Shown here: positions 15,412 through 21,796 of the stretch, piece by piece | Numbering within the stretch: position 1 is the stretch's first letter | Layout: each line of letters starts with the position of its first letter | Assembly (NCBI GenBank): GCA_964522215.1 | Contig: CAZFVR010000017.1 | Coordinates: forward strand, 1-34,869 | From: CAG-390 sp964522215 | Lineage (GTDB): Bacteria > Bacillota > Clostridia > Oscillospirales > CAG-272 | DNA: 34,869 bases | Direction of reading: 5' to 3' | The notes under the pieces: model-generated | Database searches by the model: none | Seen by the model: only the letters and a program-made list of their open reading frames with translations | Told to the model about the DNA's origin: nothing | Made by a program: the position numbers and the translations under genes

Positions 15412-16749
15412 TCAGTGAAGACGGTATTTACCGTCATTTTCACAATAAAGCGATAGCTCAAAGAATCGGCGCAGGGCGCAAAGCATGTATTCGGTATCGC
15501 GCGCACCTGCTGTTTCGTAGGCGGAATGCATTGCAAGCTGTGCCAGGCCTATATCAACAGTATTGAGGGATACCTGCGTGTTGGCAATGTTTCCAAGCGT
15601 TGAGCCGCCGGGCATATCGGCGCGGTTGGCGTAGTACTGGGTGGGGACACCGCAGGACTCACACACAAGCTTAAATATCGCCGCCGATACGGCATCCGAG
15701 GTGTAACGCTGGCTGGCATTGTATTTTATAACTATGCCGCGGTTCATGTAGACGGAATGGTTGGGGTCGGCATATTCGGGATGGTTGGGGTGTACCGCGT
15801 GCGCGTTATCGCAGGAGATGAGAAAGCTTGATGCCACGCGGCGGCGATGCTCGGCGGGGGTGAGCTCGCAGGCGGCGCTTATGCGCTCAAGCACATCGGG
15901 TAGGAAGGTCGAGGCCGCGCCCTGCTTTGTCTGGCTGCCCACCTCCTCGTTGTCAAATATACAGCAGACCGGGATTGAGGTGGGGGCGGATGTGCTCTTG
16001 CCCGACTCTACAAACGCGGCAAGGGATGCAAACGCGCATTGCAGGTCATCAAGCCGCGGTGCGGATATAAGACCGTTCCATTCCACGCCCGCAGCGGGAT
16101 CGTACAGCGAAAGATCCGTGGTGATAATATCCTCGGGTGTGACCCCAAGTGCCTCTGCCACGCGACGGCGCAGGGGAGGGGTGCTGTCATCATCAGCAGC
16201 TGTCTTTTTGCCGCCAACCGCGTAAAGCGGGAGCATATCCCGCGCGGCGTTAAAGCTTGCGCTGTCATTGGCGTTTCGGTTCATGTGTATGGCAACATTG
16301 GGAATTATGGCCGTGACCTCCCTGATGTCAACATTTTTTACTTCAATGCCGTCCTCGGTGCGCAGGGTAACACGCCCCGCAACCGACAGCGGGCGATCCA
16401 TCCAGCTGGAGCAAAGCATGCCGCCGTATTTTTCGGTGGAAAGACGCGCATACTCGCCGCCCTCAAGTGTGGCATTCTCCTTTATTTTAAAAGCGGGACT
16501 GTCACCGTGCGCCGCCGTTATCATAAAGCCGTCACACTCGCCCTCGGGAAGCCTGAAAGCTATCAGCGATGAGCCGTTGCGGGTCACAAAATAGCTGTGG
16601 CCACGATCAAGCTTCCATTTACGGCTCTCGCACAGCTCGGTGTATCCCTCCGCTCTCAGTATGTCCGCCGCGTGCGCGGTGGTCTGATAAGCGGTGGGGC
16701 AGTGAGCAATAAAATCAAATAATTGACGATTTACATTTTTGCAGTCCAT
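15412..16749 (-). CDS. apeB: M18 family aminopeptidase
   Basis: A 445-residue cytoplasmic dizinc metallopeptidase that removes N-terminal amino acids from peptides. Family landmarks are AAHGDSPAFKIK (zinc-binding His), GGMLCSSWMDRPLS, APRLDDLQCAFASL (bridging Asp), FDNEEVGSQTKQGA (catalytic and metal Glu), SCDNAHAVHPNHPEY and NRADMPGGSTLGNI near the C-terminus. Length fits the family. The ATG at 16749 follows ACGGAG. A short GC hairpin (16765-16782) sits just upstream in the leader. The gene symbol is the usual one for this group in Clostridia, and the exact peptide specificity cannot be read from sequence. Confidence 0.93.
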   Translation of the reverse strand: MDCKNVNRQLFDFIAHCPTAYQTTAHAADILRAEGYTELCESRKWKLDRGHSYFVTRNGSSLIAFRLPEGECDGFMITAAHGDSPAFKIKENATLEGGEYARLSTEKYGGMLCSSWMDRPLSVAGRVTLRTEDGIEVKNVDIREVTAIIPNVAIHMNRNANDSASFNAARDMLPLYAVGGKKTAADDDSTPPLRRRVAEALGVTPEDIITTDLSLYDPAAGVEWNGLISAPRLDDLQCAFASLAAFVESGKSTSAPTSIPVCCIFDNEEVGSQTKQGAASTFLPDVLERISAACELTPAEHRRRVASSFLISCDNAHAVHPNHPEYADPNHSVYMNRGIVIKYNASQRYTSDAVSAAIFKLVCESCGVPTQYYANRADMPGGSTLGNIANTQVSLNTVDIGLAQLAMHSAYETAGARDTEYMLCALRRFFELSLYCENDGKYRLH

Positions 16750-16764
16750 TTTTTATCTCCGTTC

Positions 16765-16782
16765 TGCCGCCGAGTGGCGGCA
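16765..16782. other. Short hairpin upstream of the M18 gene
   Basis: TGCCGCC and GGCGGCA flank a 4-nt loop. On the plus strand it is followed after 5 nt by a long T-rich run. On the minus strand it lies just upstream of the AACGGAG ribosome site of the aminopeptidase gene. It could be a leader element, or it could block transcription entering on the plus strand. Confidence 0.4.
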
Positions 16783-16885
16783 TGTATGTTTTTTATTTTT
16801 TTGTTTTTTCGGGACGCACCGTCTCTCGGCAAAAAATACTCCTAAGGTCAACGTCCGGGGCTCTTTTTTCGTGAAAATATAACGA

Positions 16886-16914
16886 TTTACAAGCATTCGC
16901 GTGTGTGCTATAAT
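16886..16914 (+). promoter_or_regulatory. Sigma-A promoter of azlCD
   Basis: TTTACA (16886-16891), a 17-bp spacer and TATAAT (16909-16914). The predicted start near 16921 leaves about 80 nt of leader before the azlC ATG at 16999. Confidence 0.75.
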
Positions 16915-16998
16915 AATAGACACCAAAGATCAACGGCGCACCGCCCGGTCTTTGGAATATCGCAAAAACACTATCAACCATCAAGCAGACAAAGCACC

Positions 16999-17775
16999 AT
17001 GAAAAGAAGCAAAAAAGAAACCAAAGAGCTGTTTTACGTAGGCATGCGCCACGGAGTACCGATAGGACTCGGTTACTTTGCCGTGGCCTTTTCACTTGGC
17101 ATTGCGGCACGCGCCGCGGGGCTAAATGTCATTCAGGCGGGACTTGCCAGCCTGCTTTGCAATGCCTCGGCCGGGGAATACGCAGGCTTTACCATAATCG
17201 CCGCCGGTGTGTCCTATTTTGAGATGATCCCCATTACCCTTATTGCCAATGCAAGATATATCCTCATGGGCTGTGCCATGAGCCAGCGCTTTGCGCCAAG
17301 CGGCAACTTTTTGCACAGACTCCTTGTTGGCTTTGATATGACAGACGAGCTGTTTGCCATAATCATGGCGCGCCCGGGGTATATTGAGCCGCCCTATGCT
17401 TATGGTGCAATGCTCGTTTCCATCCCCATGTGGGCGGCGGGCACGGCACTTGGTGCGGCGGCGGGAAGTATACTGCCGGAGTTTATGGTCATCGCTCTCG
17501 GGCTGTCACTGTACGGCATGTTTTTGGCCATCATCATTCCGCCTGCGCGGCGCGAGCGGATGATCGGCGTTATTGTGGCGGTATCCTTTGCCGCATCCTG
17601 GGCAATGGCACGTTTGCCGCGCGTTTGTGAGATATCAGAGGGAACACGCACTGTTATACTTACCGTTATCATCGCTTCGGCGGCGGCGTTGATATGCCCG
17701 CGACGCGACGATGAGGGTGACGATAGCGCCGCAGACAAAGCAAAAACTCAGGAGGGCACGGCCGATGGAACGTAA
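16999..17775 (+). CDS. azlC: AzlC family branched-chain amino acid exporter, large subunit
   Basis: A 258-residue polytopic membrane protein. AzlC and the small protein AzlD form an exporter for branched-chain amino acids (and for the analogue azaleucine in Bacillus). The family pattern is clear: MRHGVPIGLGYFAVAFSLGI at the N-terminus, then LLCNASAGEYAGFTI, IANARYILMG and GFDMTDELFAI. Several hydrophobic helices follow, ending with a polar Asp/Lys-rich tail. The frame is open from 16903, but the segment before residue 33 is polar and overlaps the promoter, so I use the ATG at 16999. No strong ribosome site precedes it. It overlaps azlD by 11 bp. Confidence 0.92.
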   Translation: MKRSKKETKELFYVGMRHGVPIGLGYFAVAFSLGIAARAAGLNVIQAGLASLLCNASAGEYAGFTIIAAGVSYFEMIPITLIANARYILMGCAMSQRFAPSGNFLHRLLVGFDMTDELFAIIMARPGYIEPPYAYGAMLVSIPMWAAGTALGAAAGSILPEFMVIALGLSLYGMFLAIIIPPARRERMIGVIVAVSFAASWAMARLPRVCEISEGTRTVILTVIIASAAALICPRRDDEGDDSAADKAKTQEGTADGT

Positions 17776-18082
17776 TATCTACATATATATACTTATAATG
17801 GCGGCGGTGACCTACGCTGTGCGCGTGCTTCCGATGACGCTTATCCGCCGCAGGATAAAAAACGTCTTTTTGCGGTCGTTCCTTTACTACGTGCCGTATG
17901 TTACTCTGTCGGTCATGACCTTTCCCGCCATCATAGATGCGGCGGGAACACCTGCGGCCGGTATCGCGGCCCTCATAGTCGGGTGCGTTGCCGCATGGCT
18001 GGGGCTGGGCCTTTTTCCGGTCGCAGTCTCCTGCTGCGGTGTGGTGCTGATCTCTGAGATCATATCCATGCTGTGTGCCTGA
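17765..18082 (+). CDS. azlD: AzlD family branched-chain amino acid transport protein, small subunit
   Basis: A 105-residue protein with about three to four hydrophobic segments: YIYILIMAAVTYAVRVLP, then FLRSFLYYVPYVTLSVMTFP, then a long apolar C-terminal half. The motif TYAVRVLPM with a following basic stretch is typical of AzlD. The ATG at 17765 overlaps the end of azlC by 11 bp and has AGGAGG at ideal distance inside azlC, indicating translational coupling. It is the partner subunit of AzlC. Confidence 0.92.
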   Translation: MERNIYIYILIMAAVTYAVRVLPMTLIRRRIKNVFLRSFLYYVPYVTLSVMTFPAIIDAAGTPAAGIAALIVGCVAAWLGLGLFPVAVSCCGVVLISEIISMLCA

Positions 18083-18084
18083 CG

Positions 18085-18102
18085 GGGCGATATCGCTCGC
18101 CC
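18085..18102. terminator. Possible weak terminator between convergent azlD and epimerase genes
   Basis: GGGCGA and TCGCCC flank a 6-nt loop in the 36-bp gap between the two convergent genes. No U-tract follows in either direction, so the call is tentative. Confidence 0.3.
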
Positions 18103-18118
18103 GCCCGCCGATCGTATC

Positions 18119-19066
18119 TTATTCAAGCGTTATATCAAATGCAAAGCGGGCGCTCGCGCCGGGCAGGAGGTGATGCATCAGTCGTCGCTCTGAGATCCTG
18201 TCCGGCTTATTTGCATCTCCCGCATCTGCGGGCAGCCCCTGCCAGGGTTCCATGCACACAAACGGTGCATCACTGTGATCTGTTTGCCAAAAGCCGAAAT
18301 AATTTGCATCGGCACTCGTCACCGTTACGCGGTGAGGCGTGATGTTTGATGCAAGCGTTGCCGAATGCACATCGCAAAGTATTATCGCATCATCGTCAAA
18401 CAGCTCGTGGCGGAGAGCAAAACAGCCGTCCGCATCAAGCGGAAAGTCCTCGCGTGCATCGGCGATAAAACGATCGGGGGACAAAAGCTGACGGTGCGGC
18501 GTTCGCCCGTCGACTTTTTTGCCGCCGATGTCGTTTATCTTTATGTAAAGGCTATCAAAATCAACTGCACGGCCATCCTCGCTTGGCAAAACAAAGCCCG
18601 GGTGACCGCCAAAGGCACACCAAAGCTCATCGGCGGCGGTGGCCTTTACTTTTACATGCAGGGTGTTGCCATCAAGTGTGAACTCCTGCTCAAGCTCAAA
18701 CCCAAACGGGTATACTGCCAGGGTCTCGGCGTTGGATGAAAGATAGGTCACAGCGCGCGCGCCGTCCTTTTTTTCTATCCTGTGCGGCAGGTTGGCGGCA
18801 AAGCCGTGGCAACCAAGCTGATATTCCCGCCCGCCGTGAAGATACACGCCGCCGCGGAGCCGCCCGACAATTGGGAAGAGCAACGGCGCACGGCGCCCCC
18901 AGTAACGCGCATCTCCCTGCCACAAAAACTCGGTCGCGTGCCCGCCCGTGCCCTGCTTTAGCGCGAGAGAAACAGGCTCGCCGCCCATTTTGGCTATCTC
19001 AAGGCGAAGCTGCTCGTTTTCAATGATCGTTTTTTCGCACGACTGATGGCTCTTGTTGTCCGACAT
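18119..19066 (-). CDS. Aldose 1-epimerase family protein (LacX-like)
   Basis: A 315-residue cytoplasmic beta-sandwich enzyme of the galactose mutarotase superfamily, expected to interconvert alpha and beta anomers of a sugar. Catalytic candidates are H87 in GCHGFA, H155 in GGHPGF and the Glu at about 272 in CMEPWQGLP. LFPIVGRL near residue 65 and YFGFWQ are typical of the LacX-like branch. The frame opens at 19105, but the ATG at 19066 has AAGGGGAT about 8 nt upstream and gives a normal N-terminus. The sugar is unknown. No sugar operon is nearby. Confidence 0.87.
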   Translation of the reverse strand: MSDNKSHQSCEKTIIENEQLRLEIAKMGGEPVSLALKQGTGGHATEFLWQGDARYWGRRAPLLFPIVGRLRGGVYLHGGREYQLGCHGFAANLPHRIEKKDGARAVTYLSSNAETLAVYPFGFELEQEFTLDGNTLHVKVKATAADELWCAFGGHPGFVLPSEDGRAVDFDSLYIKINDIGGKKVDGRTPHRQLLSPDRFIADAREDFPLDADGCFALRHELFDDDAIILCDVHSATLASNITPHRVTVTSADANYFGFWQTDHSDAPFVCMEPWQGLPADAGDANKPDRISERRLMHHLLPGASARFAFDITLE

Positions 19067-19135
19067 GTCATATCCCCTTTTTCTGCCCTGCGTTTTGAAT
19101 CGCAACAGGTCTATATCATTTTACCATTACAGAGG

Positions 19136-19164
19136 GTATAAATCAAGAGATAAAGGCAAAAAAT
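19136..19164 (+). promoter_or_regulatory. Possible forespore-type (sigma F/G-like) promoter of spoVAD
   Basis: GTATA (19136-19140), a 14-bp spacer and GGCAAAAAAT (19155-19164) resemble the Bacillus sigma-F pattern, although the spacer is a base or two short. No good sigma-A promoter is seen before spoVAD. This is a tentative call from motif and gene role. Confidence 0.35.
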
Positions 19165-19218
19165 ATCCTTGTAAATACAAATAAAAGCACATCTTGATAG
19201 CGGCAGGAGCGTGATCGT

Positions 19219-20364
19219 GTGAAAAAAAGGAACGGCGGGATAATAAAAACGCCGGGAGCTAAGATATTTTCGGCGGCGAGCGTTGTGGGACGAAAGGAAC
19301 ACGAGGGCCCGCTTGGGGAGCGGTTTGATCTTTATGACACAGGCGACAGATTTGGTTGCAAAACATGGGAGATGGCGGAGAGTGAGATGCAAAGGATGGC
19401 CCTCTCGCTTGCTATGGAGCGAGCACGGCTGACCGAGGGGCAAATCGGCGCACTGTTTGCGGGGGATCTTTTAAACCAATGCGTTGGCTCGGCATACGGT
19501 CTTTTGGATTTTGATATACCATATTTTGGTCTTTACGGCGCATGCTCCACTGCGGCGGAGGGCATGGCACTGGCAGCACTGGCGGTCAGCGGCGGCTTTA
19601 TTCAATACGCGGGAGCAGTCACCTCCTCGCACAACGCGGCGGCAGAGCGGCAATACCGCACGCCGCTTGAATACGGCGGTCAGCGCCCACCAACGGCGCA
19701 GTGGACCGTAACAGGCGCGGGTGCGTTTATCATAGGCCACGCCACGCGGCCCGAGACGGAGATTGAGGATATTGCAGACATTTCAGATAGCAGGGATGTT
19801 GCGGCTACTGCTGCCATGGCAAATATTGCGGATATCATGCCGGGTATTGTGATCGAGCGCGGCATCACCGATACCGCAAATATGGGTGCGGCAATGGCTC
19901 CGGCCGCGGCGGAGACTCTGCAAAGATATTTTGCCGCCTCCGGGCGCGCGCCTGAAAGCTTTGACCTTATCCTTACGGGTGATCTCGGCTTTGAGGGGCA
20001 CTCCATCCTCTGCGAGCTGCTAGAGGTGGAGGGTGTTGGTCATGAATGCTTGAAAAGCTTTGATGATTGCGGGCGGCTGATATATGAAAGGGCGGCGCAG
20101 GATGTGCACTCGGGCGGCTCGGGGTGCGGTTGCTCTGCGGTGGTGATGGCATCACATATCCTGCCCCAAATGGCCGCGGGCGAGCTTTGCGATATCCTTT
20201 TTGTCGGCACGGGGGCAATGATGAGCCCGTCAAGCACAAAGCAGGGGCAGCCTATCCCCGCCGTGGCACATCTTTTGCATTTGACGTCCGCAAAGAATAA
20301 CGATCGCGGGGAGGAGTGCCGCTTGTGCCGGGGGCAAAATGCGGGATCGGGGGCGAAAAAATGA
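19219..20364 (+). CDS. spoVAD: Stage V sporulation protein AD
   Basis: A 381-residue thiolase-fold protein of the SpoVA complex, which moves dipicolinic acid across the spore inner membrane during sporulation and germination. Recognisable segments are FSAASVVGRKEHEGPLG at the N-terminus, GDLLNQC, the GACSTAAEG thiolase-like turn (Cys about 109) and ITDTANMGAAMAPAA. LILTGDLGFEG and HSGGSGCGCSA then GTGAMMSPSSTKQGQ complete the pattern. About 24 residues beyond the usual end (after LLHLTS) form a polar tail with CRLC. The GTG start at 19219 has AGGAG 9 nt upstream. The stop overlaps the spoVAE start (ATGA). No spoVAC lies upstream, where the neighbour is a divergent gene. Confidence 0.93.
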   Translation: MKKRNGGIIKTPGAKIFSAASVVGRKEHEGPLGERFDLYDTGDRFGCKTWEMAESEMQRMALSLAMERARLTEGQIGALFAGDLLNQCVGSAYGLLDFDIPYFGLYGACSTAAEGMALAALAVSGGFIQYAGAVTSSHNAAAERQYRTPLEYGGQRPPTAQWTVTGAGAFIIGHATRPETEIEDIADISDSRDVAATAAMANIADIMPGIVIERGITDTANMGAAMAPAAAETLQRYFAASGRAPESFDLILTGDLGFEGHSILCELLEVEGVGHECLKSFDDCGRLIYERAAQDVHSGGSGCGCSAVVMASHILPQMAAGELCDILFVGTGAMMSPSSTKQGQPIPAVAHLLHLTSAKNNDRGEECRLCRGQNAGSGAKK

Positions 20365-20729
20365 GCCTGTTTTTTGATATATTTTGGGCATTTATCGTTG
20401 GCGGGGTGCTGTGTGTTATCGCGCAGGTGCTTTTGGATAAAACCAAGCTCACCCCCGCTCGCATACTGGTGGCCTATGTTGTGGCGGGCGTGGTGCTTGG
20501 CATGCTGGGGCTTTACGCGCCGCTGGCCGAGTTTGCAGGCGCGGGGGCTACCACTCCGCTGACCGGCTTTGGTTTTTTGATATCAAAGGGGATCCGCCGC
20601 GCGGTGGATGAGCGCGGTCTGATTGGTGTCCTTACAGGTGCGTTTACCGCGGCGGCGGGAGGAACCTCGGCAGCGCTGATATTCGGCTTTATTGCCGCGT
20701 GCGTGACCGGAGGCAAACCGAAATCTTAA
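20361..20729 (+). CDS. spoVAE: Stage V sporulation protein AE
   Basis: A 122-residue membrane protein with three or four hydrophobic helices. The pattern FDIFWAFIVGGVLCVIAQVLLD, then LTPARILVAYVVAGVVLGMLGLY, then GATTPLTGFGFLISKG matches SpoVAE (SpoVAEb type). It is a membrane part of the SpoVA dipicolinate channel. The frame opens at 20316, but the ATG at 20361 overlaps the spoVAD stop codon (ATGA), which is the usual coupling in spoVA operons. A terminator follows directly. Confidence 0.92.
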   Translation: MSLFFDIFWAFIVGGVLCVIAQVLLDKTKLTPARILVAYVVAGVVLGMLGLYAPLAEFAGAGATTPLTGFGFLISKGIRRAVDERGLIGVLTGAFTAAAGGTSAALIFGFIAACVTGGKPKS

Positions 20730-20744
20730 ATCCAATAAATAAAA

Positions 20745-20777
20745 ACCGATGCACAACAGCCTTTGTTATGCATCGGT
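20745..20777. terminator. Bidirectional terminator between spoVAE and the cytidine deaminase gene
   Basis: ACCGATGCAcAACA pairs with TGTTaTGCATCGGT around a 5-nt loop. It is followed by ATTTTTG on the plus strand and TTTTATTTATT on the minus strand. It serves two convergent genes. Confidence 0.85.
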
Positions 20778-20808
20778 ATTTTTGTGAGGTCATGGGCGGT
20801 GGGTGGGA

Positions 20809-21201
20809 TCATATCCACCATTCGGGCGTAAGCTCACCAAGCGTTACGGTGCGCCCGCTTTCATAGTCAAGCATTATCTCGATCGCCCTATAGTCATTGG
20901 GCATCAGCTGTACCATCAACTCGCGGCAAGCACCGCAGGGCGCACCTGTTTTACCACTGCCCATCACTGCCAACACGCGGCGGATCCTATCCTCGCCGCT
21001 TGTCAGCATGTTAAAAATGGCATTTCGCTCGGCGCATATACCAAGGGTCGAGCAGGTGTCAACGCACACGCCTGTGTATATTCGCCCGCTCTCCGATAGT
21101 ATTGCGGCGGCCACGCCTCCCGCCTCTATATATCGGGATATCACCCTGCTGTTCTGAACCGCTCGTGCGGCGGCGTACATTTTTATCCAAATATCATCCA
21201 C
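20809..21201 (-). CDS. Cytidine deaminase family protein
   Basis: A 130-residue zinc deaminase. The signature CAERNAIF (C56, catalytic E58) and PCGACREL (C89, C92) supply the zinc ligands and proton shuttle. The short length and sequence fit the tetrameric Cdd or blasticidin-S-deaminase-like branch, so cytidine may not be the only substrate. I place the start at the GTG at 21201, which has AAAGGAG at 8 nt spacing. The frame also allows GTG at 21210 or TTG at 21207, but these abut the ribosome site. The gene begins 2 nt after the stop of the upstream acetyltransferase gene, so the two are coupled. Confidence 0.85.
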   Translation of the reverse strand: MDDIWIKMYAAARAVQNSRVISRYIEAGGVAAAILSESGRIYTGVCVDTCSTLGICAERNAIFNMLTSGEDRIRRVLAVMGSGKTGAPCGACRELMVQLMPNDYRAIEIMLDYESGRTVTLGELTPEWWI

Positions 21202-21203
21202 GG

Positions 21204-21716
21204 TCAACACTCCTTTGGTTTTTTGGGATCCTTTTTCTCTTGCTGTACCGCGTGGGTAAGTATCTTGCGGTACATTCGTGATGGACTTTCCTCGCCGTTA
21301 GCGCATACATGGCAAAAAAACTCCCAGCCGTATCTTTCGTAAAGACCTGTGTGGTCGGTCAGCAGATAAAGCGCGCCGATGCCCGCCTCGCTCATATCCT
21401 GTGTGATACAGCGAAGCAGTTCTCGGGCTATCCCGCGGCCGCGATATTGCGGCTCAACAAACACGGCGCAAACATTGGGCGCAAGGTCGGTGCGCGGGTG
21501 AAAGTCATTATCTATCACTCCCATGCCGCCAACTATCTCGCTCTTCCGCGTGGCAATATACCATTGCGGTACAGCGCGTCGGTGGGCTATGCACTCGTCC
21601 ATGCTCTCAAGGTACGCCGATGTTGGTATGCCCCATTTTTTGCTGAACCATTCTGCGGCGGCATCCCTCATATCGGGGTGCTCCGAGATACGTATGATCC
21701 TCATATCCTTTTCCAT
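21204..21716 (-). CDS. GNAT family N-acetyltransferase
   Basis: A 170-residue cytoplasmic acetyltransferase. The acetyl-CoA-binding signature is CAVFVEPQYRGRGIARELL (motif A, RGRGIA). It is preceded by IVGGMGVIDNDF, a typical strand pair, and followed by ALYLLTDHTGLYERYGWEF (motif B with the aromatic GLYERYGW). The C-terminal tail is Lys/Pro-rich. The ATG at 21716 follows GGAG at 6 nt spacing. The acceptor substrate cannot be read from sequence. It is co-directional and coupled with the deaminase gene. Confidence 0.88.
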   Translation of the reverse strand: MEKDMRIIRISEHPDMRDAAAEWFSKKWGIPTSAYLESMDECIAHRRAVPQWYIATRKSEIVGGMGVIDNDFHPRTDLAPNVCAVFVEPQYRGRGIARELLRCITQDMSEAGIGALYLLTDHTGLYERYGWEFFCHVCANGEESPSRMYRKILTHAVQQEKKDPKKPKEC

Positions 21717-21751
21717 GCTTTGCTCCGTGTTTTATACTTGCTTGTGTGTTT

Positions 21752-21779
21752 GGGCTGTCCCAAAGCTTTGGGACAGCCC
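21752..21779. terminator. 28-bp loop-less palindrome after the SGNH-hydrolase gene
   Basis: Positions 21752-21765 are the exact reverse complement of 21766-21779, with an AAGCTT centre. It lies 17 bp past the minus-strand stop. No U-tract follows on the minus strand (AAACACACAAGC). It may be a U-less terminator or a 3'-end stability element. Confidence 0.55.
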
Positions 21780-21796
21780 GTGTGAGTCAGCGAGGC

